Counted from the stretch's first letter, positions 37,460 to 50,645 are shown. The stretch: DNA of 64,000 bases from Hybos culiciformis (GCA_964007475.1 OZ023273.1:62506108-62570107); one strand, 5' to 3'. Program-made: numbers and translations. The notes: generated from the sequence alone by a model not told the origin.

Positions 37460-37940
37460 AATTTACAATTTATCTATATATTTTATTTTTCTCTTTATTT
37501 TGACTAAATAAAAATCCATTAACAATTTTTGAATAGACAGTGTGTTAAAATTGAAATTACGGCCATAAAATTTATTCAATGAATTTTTGAATAAAACAAG
37601 GAAAAAAAAAACTAAACTATTGTTCAGAACAAATTTACGTTGTAAATCAGTCTGGCTTCAATATTTTATATACAATAATTTAATTATAAATGAATCTGTT
37701 TCGCACACGGTAAAAAAATTATATGCGATTTATTTATTTGTTTTTAAACAATAATGGAAAATAATAAAAATAATTTAAAATTTTAAGTAATACCTGAGCC
37801 CTATGAGCCAATGTCCAAAAGCACAGATCAGGCCGTGGAAGTTTTTAATCTACCATATTTTAAATTAAATTTAAATAAACAATTACAGCCATAAGCCAAA
37901 AGCCTAATAATGTATTGTGAACTGCATTAGCGTTCTGTCA

Positions 37941-39405
37941 TCTAATATATAAAGCAGAAGTTGTCCCTTTGTCTGTTTGTCTGTTTGTCTGTTTGTCTGT
38001 TTGTCTGTTTGTCTGTTCCGAATAGGCTCCTAAACCGCTCAACCGATCGTTTTCAAACTTACACCATGTCTTTGTGTCAGGTCGGGGGTCGTTATAGGCT
38101 ATTTTAAAATTTGATTGGCCTCCTACCCAGGGACCTCCCTCGGGGGCTGACTTCAAAAGTTCGTCCGATTTCATTCAAATTTGGTACGTAAATAGAGGAA
38201 CTGATTTCACACAAATTTCGTTACAAAAAATCTGTTGACCTCCTACCCAGAGGCCTCCCCTGGGGGGTGCACTTTAAAAGTTCGTCCGATTTCATTCAAA
38301 TTTGGTATGTAAAAACAGGACGTGATTACACACAAATTTCGTAACAAAAAATTTGTTAACCTCCTACCCAGCGACCTCCTACCCAGGAACCTCCCATGGG
38401 GGCGGACTTCAAAAGATCGTCCGATTTGATTCAAATTAGGTACGTAAGAGGAAATAATTACTCACAAATTTCGAAACAAAAAATTTTTTGACCTTCTACC
38501 CAGGAACTCGCCTCGGGGCGGACTTTAAAAGTTCGTCCGATTTCATTCAAATTTGGTATGTAAAAAGAGGATGTGATTACACACAAATTTCGTAACAAAA
38601 AATTTGTTTACCTCATACCCAGCGACCTCCTACCCAGGGACTTCCTACCCATGATGGCGGACTTCAGAAGTTCGTCCGATTTGATTCAAATTTGGTATGT
38701 AAAAAGAGCAACTGATTACACACAAATTTCGTAACAAAATATTTGTTGACCTTCAACTCAGCGACCCTTCGGGGGCGGACTTCAAAAGTTCATTCAAATT
38801 TGACACGCAAAAATAGGAAATGATTAGACACAAATTTCATAACAAAAAATTTATTGGCCTCCTACCCTAGGGGAGGACTTCAAAAGTTTGTCTGATTTAA
38901 TTTAAATTTGGTACATAAAAATGATTAAACACACGAATTGCGTAACAAAAAATTGGGCCCCCTCTTTTTAGGAGCCTTTTCGAATATATAGAAATCAAAT
39001 ATTAAATATTAAAAACTTAACCACTCAACCGATCGTTTCGAAATATACACCGTCGCTTTGTCTCGGGGTCGTTATAGGCTATTTTAAAATTTGAATGGCC
39101 TCCCAGAAACCCCTCCCCGGGAGGACTGCAAAAGTTATTCCGATTTCATTCAAATTTGATTCAAAAAAAGCGGAAATGAATAAAAACACAAATTTGGTTT
39201 GGTTTGGAAACCTGTTTAAGGGAAGGATATCATTCGATTTCATACAATTTAAGTGTTGAATAATTAGAAATGATAAATATTAATTCTTCTTATATATTTT
39301 CCCAAATTTATAAAATAACTAGGTCCTATAATTGTTCATCAATCTGACAACAAAAATTTCACTTAAAACGTGTGTTCCACAACAACGTGTGTGCGGGTAC
39401 AGCTA
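37941..39405. mobile_element. Helitron-like non-autonomous element, copy A
   Basis: Starts TCTAATATATAAAGCAGAAG after an A and ends near GGGTACAGCTA before T. Its 5' part has six TTTGTCTG units, followed by a conserved block (GGCTCCTAAACCGCTCAACC). Then come about eight units of roughly 100-130 bp, each with CCTCCTACCCAGGGACCTCC, GTTCGTCCGATTTCATTCAA and CACACAAATTTCGTAACAAA. Copy B at 56844 matches along its length and keeps the cleaner CTAG end. No Rep/helicase frame is present. The TC...CTAG termini, insertion between A and T, and a small hairpin near the 3' end fit Helitrons, but assignment is not certain. Confidence 0.6.
37968..38015. repeat. TTTGTCTG microsatellite (6 copies)
   Basis: Six perfect head-to-tail TTTGTCTG units inside the 5' end of Helitron-like copy A. 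Copy B has a shorter, TATG-interrupted version at the same place. Confidence 0.95.
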
Positions 39406-39486
39406 TTTATTATTATAACTATAATTTGAATTTTTGTATTATTTTTGTAAAATTCCAAATTTATTTTTTGCAAATTTGTAGAATTT

Positions 39487-39512
39487 AACATACCATGGTA
39501 ACATACCATGGT
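39487..39512. repeat. 13-bp tandem duplication
   Basis: AACATACCATGGT occurs twice head to tail, a minor local duplication just past the Helitron-like element. Confidence 0.8.
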
Positions 39513-42500
39513 GCACCTCCTCATTTTTGTTCATCATCGGTTACAGAAAATTACTGCCGATATACGATTTCAAATTTACATTAAATATCAATCTTTTTTT
39601 ATTGTATTCATGCAATTTGTTTCGATTGCGCCCAAAAAGCCGAAAAAAAGTTGATGTCCTTGTTGTTAATTTTAATTTTTTATTTGGTGTTTAAAAAATT
39701 TTAGTTTTTATAGTTTTTAGATTTTAGATTTAAACTGCGACTGAGAAATTGACTATGAACATTGAACAAAATTATTAGCGGGGGCATCTATAAAACGCTA
39801 AAATTTTGGCTTCTTAAGAATCGTGCATACTAAACAATCAGATTACAAACTTTATTACATAAAAAATCGTATTATTATCCTAATAAATTCATGATTGGTT
39901 TAAAAATTAATTTTATTTTTTTTAGTGTGCATACATATTATATGTACTGTACATAATGTTATGCGTATGGAATATGTTGTTTCACATTAATATTGTAATT
40001 CCTAGAATAAAGCAGAACACTTAATCCTATCTATCCATATTGGAATAAAAATCTATTATTTTTTTTCTCTTTAATTGAATATGTACTTTAACAAAAATGT
40101 CTATAAAAATTCAAACTGACTTTAGAATCAGGTATAAAAATATAATATAATATATATAAAAATGTATGAAAATAGACGTAATATAAAATATAGTTCAGCT
40201 ACACGGAATCCATGAAGTAGTTGTATTTTCATTATCCAACTTTATGTGGAGTTGTGATTTTAAGTCTCAACCTCGCCTGAAAATTGTGTTAGCATGCTCT
40301 GCATTTTTGAGTTGTTTCCTCTATTTTTACTTACTAAGTTTCTATTTTGTGTTTGCTCGCGACTACCAAATTTAAAGTAATTCAGAAGTAATTCGATATT
40401 GGGAATTAGCATAAGGATTCCAACTGAGCCTTCACAATATACAACTGAAAGTTTATCATTCTCTGAAATTTTTAACTCAACCTCTTTTCGAGTCTATTGG
40501 GCGTACAATACGAACACTTCCTCTTCTTTTTATAAAAGAAAAACTTTTGTCAACTTCATATTTATATTAGAAAATTCAAGTGAACAACACACACATTATT
40601 CATTTGCACTAAGAGTTGGAGACCTAACCAAGCGTCATGTAATGGTCCGTTTTACTTTTAAAACGCTAAATATTGTTAATCCTTAATAATATTTTCAAAT
40701 CATTAAAGATTTAAGCTTCATGCTTTAATTTCTGAACTCTTATTCCAATATCTCTCAGAAAAATTTATAATTGCCTTCTTGCTTACTACTTACATGTATT
40801 TTAAATTCGAATATAAGTTTTCCCAGATTAAAATAATTGTGATTGAATTTATGAATATTGAAGTTATTAATAAATGATTTTATTTTCAATTTACATAAAA
40901 AAAAATGTAAGAAGTTTTCATCGATATAAGCAAAAAATTATTAGATTATTGTGCTATTTGAATTAAAAATCTTCTTAGAATTTTTCCATCAATTGAAAAG
41001 AAAATCTAATCTCCTCATTTTTATATTTATGAAACTCAAAAAAAATTATGTCTGATTATTCGTTCATATAGCTTATGCTCCCCTACAAATTTTGAAAATA
41101 AAAAAATAAATAAATATTTATATGTATATAGATTATATTATACATACTTGTACACATAATAATAAGTATGTAGATATATATAAATCACTTCAAAATATAT
41201 ATATTTTTTTTAATAATGACTCCAATATTCTTTTTCTTTTTGCTGCTGCTGCGATACCAATTTCATTATATATAAAACTGGATATGGGGATAAAAATTTA
41301 TGTTGAATTAAGTTCAGCGAAAAGAACTAATGACTTTTAATTTTATTGAAATAATAATCTTACAAATTTATTTAATTAGTTCTTTTTATATGTTAAATTT
41401 AATTATTATAATATTAAATCGAGAACTTCGTATTTTTTTTCATTCTTTGTGAAGGAAATGTTTTAGAAAATTCGTATGCTCGTATTCCTGTAAATCGATA
41501 AATGAAAACCTATTTTAACAGTTTTTGATAAATTTTCTTAACAATATACATATAACAATATACATTTTTGAATTGATCTCTCGTAATATTGATTTTGTGA
41601 CATAACAATTCTCTGCAGTTCATTCATGTCACTTCATTTACGTACCTTTAATAAATTTTACAACACAATTTTATTGTACTAATTTCTTTTCCTATATATG
41701 TAATAGGTATTATTTTAATAAAATTTCATATATTTTTCAAATTTACAATCAAAAATAGTCTTTATAAATAATTATTTCCTCAACAAATTCTGATTCTCAT
41801 TTTCCGATGGATTGCATTCAAAAATTCGTAACTTAGTTTGTAATGTAAAAATAACTTTTAAAAATACATAACATCTCGAATTTGAGACAGAAATTCTATA
41901 AATATATATAATTTTTCAGCAGAACTCTTTGCCTTTGTCTGATTGATTTTTTAAGTGACTTTTATATGACAAGAAATAACGATTCATACTTTTATCTTAT
42001 TTTAATGGCACACAAAGAAAAAAAAGAGCAGAGAAGCACTTTGAAATGTAAATTGTGTTTCAAAATGCATAAAAATATACATATACGTAGGAAATACAAT
42101 CATTTTTTTTTTTTTTTGAAAAGATATCTAAATTATGCTATGTACTTTTAAACCTAAATGCCTAATAATCAAACAATTTTTTTTTTTCATCAGAATTGAA
42201 ATTGATAATGTAATATGGTAATATGAATGGTTTGAATCTTCTTTTTTCTTTTTTTTTTTTAAATCCACCATAAAATATCTCAATTACATTTTGTAGAACT
42301 TCCCGTTTAAATTTTTTTTTTTTAAATAAAGTGAAAATTGATGAAAATAGGATTATAGAAAAAAAAAAAAACAGGAGAGAAAAAAAAATATTTTTTTGAC
42401 TTTTATTTAATGTGCGCCTTTCAATATAATTTTTCTAAATATTTTTATAATATTATTAAGATTGAGATAAAGCATATTTTAGCAATTTTTGGCTGTCACA

Positions 42501-44162
42501 TTTAATAATAAATATCAAAAAAAATTTAAAGAAAAATTCTTCTGCTGTCTCAATATTTTAATTCTAAAATTAGTGTAGAATAATATTTTGATGTTTAAAA
42601 TTGGAATCAATTATATGTATATAATATTGGCATTAGCCATATCCAATCAAAATCGATTAATTTACTTTTTTTTCAAATTGACGGTTATTAAAATTAGACT
42701 AGCAAACAACCAGAAAGCAGCTTCAACTTGGCAATCTTTCACACAACATTTGTTCAGATATAAGAATCTAGAATATTAACAAAAATTAAATACAAAATTC
42801 ATTACAAAATTAAATACATACTTTTTTTTATATATGTTTAGTTAGACGTAGTTAGATAGGTTTAAGGTAGGTTTTAATTGTTTTAGCATAAAATAAAAAA
42901 AAAAAAAAATTGTCACATATTGATTTTATATCCGTTTTCCACTAACTAAAATCGTATTATGTATAAAAAGTATTATTGTTTAATTTAAAAAAAAGAAAAA
43001 ATATTAATTAGTTTATTACCATCCTTATCTCTTAACAAATTGAAATTTCGTATGCAATTATAAATATTGTAAAGAAAATCATGGAATAAACTAAAATTGC
43101 ATTGAATTGAAATACTTTTTTTTTTTTAGCCATTTAAAATAACCAATTTGTGGGTGATATTAACTGTTGAAAATTATTCGCTTATAAAAATTTTTTTTCA
43201 AACAATCTTTTTATGCTGATTGCAGTAATTATGCATTTCTAGTATACAAAAAAGAAATATTTTGCTTCCAAAGACTGTTATTATTGGCAATATGACATTT
43301 TTAAAAAATCAAAGAAAAGAATTATTGATTCAACAAATAGGAGAAGGAAGCAATTAAGTTATTATACATACAATTGGTCTGTGTCCGCAAGTTATTGTGA
43401 TTAAAATTCCTATCGTGATTAAAATTCCTATCGTATTTCATATAAAAATTTCAACAACCATTTTTTATTTACTTTTCCTTTACATAATAAGCATTTAGTT
43501 TAAAAATGTTAATTTCTATATTTTATAATTTGTGTAATAATTTTCTAAAAAATATAATATTCGTAATAACTTAACTAAATTAAAAGCAGTAATACAGTTT
43601 CCCAAAGATAATAAAAAATTTTCATAGGCCGAATACTAACATGAAATTTTTATAAGTTTATCATTCTATGTACCTTTATATAGATAAAATTGCATACTTC
43701 AATAAAATAATTTTACCTATAATGCAATTTCATATATTGCAACTCTACGGATTAAAAACTGAGTTAATTTTTTTTTTTTTTTTAAGATTTTCTTATTATA
43801 AGTTTTAAAATTAAATATTTGCTTGTTAATTCAAAATTTTTATTTTATTCAAAAAAAATAAAAAATAAAATAAGACAAAATAAAAATTCTCATAAAGCTT
43901 ATGAGAAAACTTTTCTCCATACTATATATCTACTGTACTATGAAATTTACCGAAGAATTTAAGAAAAACATTTTATTGACAACGAAAGTTTTCCCTTTTT
44001 TTTTTTGATCAAAAAAAGAAGAAGAATTATCTTTGCAAATAGATTTAAACATAGTTGAAATGAAAGTTTGAAAAGTAGTTTTTTATCAATTTTTTATAGT
44101 GCATTTTATGTTTTTTCTTCAATTAAACTTTTATTCAATTTTTTTTTTTTTTGCTTTTGTAG
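39513..44162. other. A+T-rich DNA without a supported gene
   Basis: A more mixed patch at 40195-40690 starts near TACACGGAATCC and holds a 95-codon frame (40399-40686, first codon not ATG) whose end reads RVGDLTKRHVMVRF; no domain is recognised. An exact 18-bp tandem duplication of GTGATTAAAATTCCTATC lies at 43397-43432. The remainder is A/T-rich. Confidence 0.45.
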
Positions 44163-44240
44163 CCCAGGCGGAAAAAAAATTACCTTTTTTTCGTTCGTAA
44201 CAGTTTGAAAAACTTTTTAGAAACTTTAAAAAAGCATTAA
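44163..44240 (+). CDS. Weak candidate exon, unknown
   Basis: A long pyrimidine tract ending TTTGCTTTTGTAG is followed by an open frame of 25 codons that starts PRRKKNYLFFVRNSLKN and ends with TAA at 44238-44240. The composition is basic and mixed. No donor or other exon is visible. T-runs before AG are common in this DNA, so support is slight. Confidence 0.15.
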   Translation, partial: PRRKKNYLFFVRNSLKNFLETLKKH

Positions 44241-44562
44241 AAAAAAATTGAAATTTGAAAGGTTCCCATGAGTTAGATTAAATATTTCTGATAGAGAAAA
44301 CAATTTAGATGGTTGTTATTTTCATCACAGCAGCAGTGTCCTTAATAGTAAACCTTTACCAAAATAAATTTTTAAAGTAATTAATAACTATACACATGTT
44401 GCTACATTTTGTTATGTAAATATACCTGTACCTGTGTCGATAAAATTGTTAACGCCACGGTCGTCGCCACGAGATTTATTCATTTTTATTTTATTTTATT
44501 TATTTATTTATTTACATTAAGCTCATTATGTTCAATGGGCCTCGGTCAACTTTGTGTCTTAT
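44241..44562. other. Mixed A+T-rich DNA, no gene
   Basis: No feature apart from a short G+C-richer stretch (AACGCCACGGTCGTCGCCACG, about 44450-44472). Confidence 0.5.
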
Positions 44563-44881
44563 CATAAAGGAAGTATAAATAGAGGAATTAGTCCCATAAA
44601 AAAAATGCTTATAAAAATAGTGAAACAAAAAATCAATATCACAATTCTATGGGTTTATTTTTTTTATTTTTTGTGAATTCCACTCTCACAAATTCTCTTA
44701 AAACTTCAAAAATAACAACAGTTCTATACAATTTTTAAAGTTTTAAAAGCTTTTGTGACAGTGGAAGTCTAAAAAATACAAAAACAAAAGCTCGTGGGGT
44801 TGTGATATGGATTTTTTGTTTCACTATTTTTATCAGCATTTTTTGTATGGGACTAATTCCTCTATTTATACTTTCTTTATG
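44563..44881. repeat. Long inverted repeat (hairpin of about 320 bp)
   Basis: The left arm from 44563 (AAGTATAAATAGAGGAATTA) and the right arm ending at 44881 are reverse complements with only a few differences over about 80 bp. The pairing continues, with bulges, into the centre (for example TTCCACTCTCACAA with TTTTGTGACAGTGGAA). Transcribed through, it would fold into one long imperfect hairpin. This fits either a fold-back MITE or a hairpin-RNA precursor. No target duplication is obvious. Confidence 0.8.
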
Positions 44882-45598
44882 GTCTTATGATACTGCTATA
44901 CAGATCGAAGATCGCGCCGCTCCGTTTTGGAAGACTTGATTTTATAAATTTCTACAATTATGATAATAAAGTTTTCTCAAACTTATTTTCCAATTTTTCA
45001 ATATCAAATTAAAATAATGTCTATGAATGTATACTATATGCATATCTGTACAACATTATCTGTGACAACATCGTGAGCTTAGAATTCAAAAATATAATTC
45101 TTATACATAAAATTTTCAATATGGTTTTATCTCTCGGCTCACTGTCGAAATAGTATGTAAGTTAAAATGTTATTGAATATTCATCAAGTTAATTTTCACT
45201 TTTTTTAAGAATCTCTCTCGTTAACATTTTATTCCTTTATACAAAATAAATAATTGAAATTATTGAAAATTCTTAATTCATTCTCTTTTTTGATCGAAAA
45301 AAAAAAAACTTTTGAAATTAAATAAGCTGAAAAGTTTTCTCCTTAATAACGTTGTATTTTTTTTTTTGCTTAAAAAGCTATTGATAGAAACCCAACATTA
45401 AAATTTAAATGCATTTCATTTTTAAAATGCGGCTTTAAACTTGACCGAATAACTATTTTCTAACTGGTAAGAGAAAATTAACATATAATTTCTAGAATAC
45501 GATCTGAATATTTCTGCAACGGATTAAAAAAATTACGCATGGCACATGCTAATTCGATTGTCGATTTGAAAAAAATTCTACTTAATTAAAAAAAAAAG
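44882..45598. other. A+T-rich DNA, no gene
   Basis: Nothing recognisable apart from a G+C-richer stretch near 44905-44930 (GATCGAAGATCGCGCCGCTC). Confidence 0.5.
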
Positions 45599-45809
45599 AA
45601 GTTAAAAATGAGTTTTCCAAAAAAGTGAGGCCAGGCCGCATGAAAAAGTACAAAATAACTTTTTCTTCACACAAAGAGTTGGACTCAGATTTTTTGATTG
45701 GAACATTTCTCTTGAATATTCTTTCTCTTCATGAATCAAATCACTTACGTCCCAATCAAAAAATCTGAGGCCTGGCCTCACTTTTTTGGAAAACTCGTTT
45801 TTAACTTAT
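45599..45809. repeat. Nested inverted repeats forming a three-way-junction fold
   Basis: The outer arms (45601-45637 and 45771-45807) pair over 37 bp with one G/T-type difference and contain AAGTGAGGCCAGGCC. The inner arms (45684-45701 and 45754-45771) pair over 18 bp without mismatch (CTCAGATTTTTTGATTGG). On the left only, the 46 nt between outer and inner arm contain GAAAAAGT...ACTTTTTC, which can form a third stem. No target duplication is evident. Confidence 0.85.
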
Positions 45810-45829
45810 TTTTATTTTCTCCCTTTTTC

Positions 45830-46320
45830 ACGTTAACTAAATTGTTATTATGTGCATGGATGTTTGAAAACAATTTTATGACTAATCATATCGATGAAAA
45901 TTTTTCCGATGATTTTTCCGCTTTTTCGGGTTTTGCATGGAGTTTTCTGCAACAGCAACTTTATGCAACTCATTTCGCTCTACAACTTTGTCTGAGGTTG
46001 CAAAACGTTCAAACGCTTCCTTGGTCGGAAAAACTCCGGAAAAGCGTTTTACATGAATTTTCTTCGATTTTTTCTGCAAGTTTTCACCATTGTCGGAGAG
46101 AAAGTAATGATGCCAGTTGATAGGGAACTTGATCCTGCATAATTTAGAAAACTTTTTTACTGGAAAATTTTCCGGAAAATTTTTTCGGAAAAATCAGAAA
46201 ACTTTGCATTTTTCCTAAAACGGATTTATCACTTCTCAAATTTGTACCAAATTTTCAAATGATTTTTCCCGATTTTCCAGGTTTTCCGATTCAAATTTTG
46301 ATAGCTTCAATTGTCACGCG
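45830..46320. repeat. TTTTCCG/CGGAAAA-rich segment
   Basis: Words such as TTTTTCCGATGATTTTTCCG, CGGAAAAACTCCGGAAAAG, GGAAAATTTTCCGGAAAA and TTTTCCCGATTTTCCAGG recur through the segment on both strands, like the motif arrays in the TIR elements elsewhere. Two opposed frames cross it: plus 45731-46120 (129 codons, starting inside the inverted repeat) and minus 45882-46079 (65 codons, basic and mixed). Neither shows a domain. I regard the frames as side effects of the repeated words, with the minus frame the more protein-like. Confidence 0.5.
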
Positions 46321-46322
46321 AC

Positions 46323-46451
46323 ATGAACCTGTGTGAATTTCAGCTCGCTGTGATGACGAAAAGTGGGTCTACGAGAGTGTCGAAAATAGTAAAGAAATAT
46401 ACAGACAAATTACTTTACGAGTTAATAAGAATTGTGTCCTCAATAAAATAG
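46323..46451 (+). CDS. Candidate small ORF (42 codons)
   Basis: ATG at 46323 opens a 42-codon frame that begins MNLCEFQLAVMTKSGSTR and ends in TAG at 46449-46451, followed at once by TAA. The peptide is mixed in composition with a lysine-rich, helix-like second half (VSKIVKKYTDKLLYEL). The sequence is richer in G+C at its start than the surroundings. A splice-acceptor-like GTGTGAATTTCAG lies in frame at 46331-46343, so the segment could also be an exon. I do not recognise it. It lies right after the TTTTCCG-rich segment and may belong to the same decayed element. Confidence 0.3.
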   Translation: MNLCEFQLAVMTKSGSTRVSKIVKKYTDKLLYELIRIVSSIK

Positions 46452-49400
46452 TAAATATATCAAAAAATGTAATTACTTCTAATGAATCCATAAAAGCATA
46501 TATGAAAATATTCATTTTAATAGTTTAGTTTTATTTAATTTAATTATTCAAGTGTTAAATTTAATATCCTTCAGCAGTTGTTTTTATTTAATTTTATGAT
46601 TACATTTTCTTTAAAATTCTAAAGAATTAAAAAGAAAATATGTAGATTTAAATAAATTAAATTTTACAAGTAATTTAGTCGTTTGTCTTATGACAAATTG
46701 TCAAAATAAAATTTAATCACACTTGTGCTGGCAACTACATACTATGTATTTAATTTATTAATTTTTATAACTATATATGGCATTTTAATTCTTACGTTTA
46801 TGCTTTATGTTTTGTAAATTATTACATATCAGAAAAATTTACGAAAAACATAATGCTAATTTAATGCTAATAATTTCTAACAGAAGCCCCAACAGACAAA
46901 TCAAGCAAGTTTTTTTTTGATGTCTATAAATTTGAAAATTATAACAAATACCTATATTAAATTAACCTCTGGGTAATAAAATTAAAAAAAAAAGTGAGAA
47001 AATAAACATTGATGAAAAAAATTGTATTTACGATGATTTCTATCTTATGTTTGGCGCCAAATTAAATTCCTCAAGCGCATCTACTGCCGAATTGATGAAA
47101 ATATAATTCATGGTTTTAAAATATTTTTGCATCATGTAATTTTTTTTTTTTTTTTATTTAAACAACCAATGTTATTTAGTGATATCATGTTATGAGTAAA
47201 TTAAGTAGTCTAAAATTTTAATACATAACATGAGATTAGCATAAATAACATACATATATAATGAAATAAAATTTTAGTACTAATTAATATGCTATGATTC
47301 TTTATGGTATACTATAATGTAGCTTTATCACATCACTTTAATTGAATTATTTTCTGAGAAATTTAAAATATAATTCCAATTCCTCAGCACGTTCATTTAA
47401 TAAAACTTAAATAATGGTTAAAATAACAATATCAAACTCAGAGCTAACTTACTTATTTCTAAAATGATTTAGAATAGAAAGTCATATTAACTCTTTATCG
47501 CTGGAGTAAAAATAATTACGATACTTAAATCCTAAATAGCTCTTATATACATATTTCCTATCAACGATCACTGTTATTTTATAGTTTACTAAATTTTTTT
47601 TTTGTGACTTGTTTGATATAAATATAAAGTATTTATTTGTAATCAATTAAAAAAAATTTAAATTAAGTGTTTTAAGAGCTGAGCGTAATATTTGTATATA
47701 CATATTTAAAAATAATAACGTAACACAGAACACAAAGCAGCACACTCTAGTGGTATCTGTTTTCATTTATAATTAATATTAAAATAATCATTACAAAATC
47801 AAATTAAAAAAATATAGTGATATTTATGTAAATAGTGATACTATACATTATACAACAGTGCTATATAAAATCAACAAAACGTAAATATGTTTCTCTATAT
47901 AAATCGCACTAAATCACACATGATAAAAATTTAAAAAAGTAAAATATATTTTATTAATTCCAACAATAGTTAAGAAGAATCTTTTATTATAAAAATTTAT
48001 TTAACAATTTTTTTTCCATAATAACTCTTATTAAAAAATTATTTTACACTTTTTTCATGCAAATACTATATACTTATACTCTTTAATAAACATTTAAAAA
48101 TTGCAGCTCTTTAAAATGAACACAGTTACTAATTCAAATAGAACAATATGTAAATTAAATTTGCCTGTAGCATAAATAAAAAAAACTTTCTACATACTTA
48201 CCCTTATGTATATGTTTTCATATCCTTTCTTTATTAAAAGCTTAATTTGCATCTCTTTTATAAACATTATAATTGCATAAATATAAGTATATATAACGTT
48301 AATGTATATTACGTAAATACATATATATTGTATACTTTATGTACATATGTTTGTATATATTTACATAATAAGTATGCAAATTTTATGAAAGCATAATATA
48401 AAAGAAAAAAAATTACGTACCTACTTATGTGAAAAAAATTACCTATACCTATTTTTATTAACATTTTATAACCTCTTCAATTTTATTATATTTAAAATTA
48501 ACTTTAATATAATATCTTTGAATATTATTCAACAGTATAGAATATGCCTAAAAAATTGAGAGTGTGATTAAGACTTACACTCAATATATACTTATGCTTG
48601 ATTATTATCAGAGCATTTAATAAAGATATTTTTACAATTATTTATTACCAGAAGAATGAATTTTAAAATTCTGGCAATGAGTAAGGCTAATGTTGGACAT
48701 GTTGCTTCATAATCGATGATAAGAGTTAATGTTTTATCTAAAATTTGTAAAGTTGTAGATTTGAATATTTATAATTCTTTAATAATATGGCTGTCACACT
48801 TCGGCTTTTTAATGGCTTTTGAAAAAGCTATCATCGTTGTGGCTATTTCGTGGCTTTTTCCATACAAAAAAAAGAAAAAAAGCTAGTGGCTTTTCAAATA
48901 TAAAATTTGAAATATAAATTGTAAATATAAAATTTGAACTTTTCGATAAACTTTAAAATTATTACATGCTCAATTTATAGATGTCATTTTCATTACAATT
49001 CAATTGCATAAAAAATAACTTTTATGCTAGTGACAGAAAACAAATTAAAATTTAATTAATTTTTCAAATGTATTATGTGTATGTTATGTATATAAAATCA
49101 TTTAAAAATATGCAGACAAGTTATTGCTCCAATTTTTGCTTAGAAAATTTTATTCTCTTTTTTTTTTGCCTTGAAACTGTAAAACTAAATTATTTTCAAA
49201 CACTTGATTATAAAGTTCTACACTACAATTTTACTCAGTACTATATCGCAATTCTTGTATAGCAACAAAAAAAAAAACTTGCAATTAATAATAATTAATC
49301 ATAATAATAATTTTTAGTTCACATAAACTACATAAAATAAAAATATCATGTTAAGATGCAGTTCCACCAAACAGATCTAACTGTGCATTTAACTGAAACT

Positions 49401-50601
49401 CATGCTCTGAACCATAAAGTGGTCATATATGTTCACGCAGAGAGGCATCGTGAATGCTCTAAAATTTCTTCAAATCACTGTTTTTATTAAAAATCTCATA
49501 CACTTACATTTTGAAATCCGAATTATAATTAATTATAATTATAATACTTTTTTTGTTATTATATTTTTAATGGAGAGAATAATATCTATGTTGGAGATAA
49601 TGATAAAATTAAATAATTCCCTTCAATTTATTTAAATAAAATTATAAAACTTAAACTTTGATATATAATAAATACGGTACTCGCTTTGAATCCAACATAA
49701 TTTTGTTTAAAATGAAACCACAACTATCATTCTTATTCATATATACATAATTAATATATGTTATCTTTATCAATTCATAACTCGAATTATTTATAAACAG
49801 ATTTCATTCCAAATTATTTTGAACTAAACTATAAATGGTTTCTGTGCTTAAATTGCAAAAATTCTGTTTTTTTTTATTTTTTTTTTTTTTTAATTTTATA
49901 GCAAAGAGAAATTATAACATTTTATTGAATGCTGGAAAGAGTCCAGGAATAATTATTTCTGATTTTTTTGCAATTTCATTCACATCATCATCATAAGATT
50001 TAAGTTAACTTTTTTTGGTAAATTAAGCATAGTAAAATTTTATTCAAACAGAAATAACTTTAAATTTAACTTTAGAAACAGAAATTTAAAATTTAATTTT
50101 CTAAATGAACATAATTTTTATGCCATTTAGATATAAATCTAATTTGATATGAATCATTAAAATATACAAATTTAAATTCTTTATAAGTTTCTATAAATTT
50201 ATTATTGAAAACTGAAAATTTACATTGAGTTTAGCGGGACACTTATTTTTGAGGCTCGGATTTTGTTGAGTTTGATGATTTTGTGTGCACAAATTTTATT
50301 TTTAAGGTATTTTTAAATGTGGACAATTTTGATCACTCCTCGCAGTGAATTCGTTTTAATTTCTTCTCAATTTTATATGCACTAAAAACTATATATTTTG
50401 AATAACGAATTAAATTTAATCAAAACAAATTTAAAATTAAACCAAAAAAAATAAGCTTATTTTACAAAAATGCAATTGAAAAATTCAAAATTTCAAAAAA
50501 AAAATTGTCATGAAAAAATATTTTTCCAAAATTAAGATATATATTTTTCATTCTCTCTCTAAAAACACTGTGTTTCTGACTTTATTATATGTGTATACAC
50601 A

Positions 50602-50645
<44 letters not shown>

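Noticed and set aside
40399..40686. 95-codon plus-strand frame in a more mixed region
   Set aside because: The first codon is not ATG, no domain or splice context is visible, and no similarity is recognised. Kept only as a note in the region entry.
41122..42779. Several 60-72-codon frames (41122-41340, 41966-42151, 42588-42779)
   Set aside because: F/I/N/K/Y-rich translations of A/T-rich DNA with no other support.
45731..46120. 129-codon plus-strand ORF
   Set aside because: It starts inside the 45599-45809 inverted repeat and runs through TTTTCCG-rich words; the opposite strand is open too and no domain is visible.
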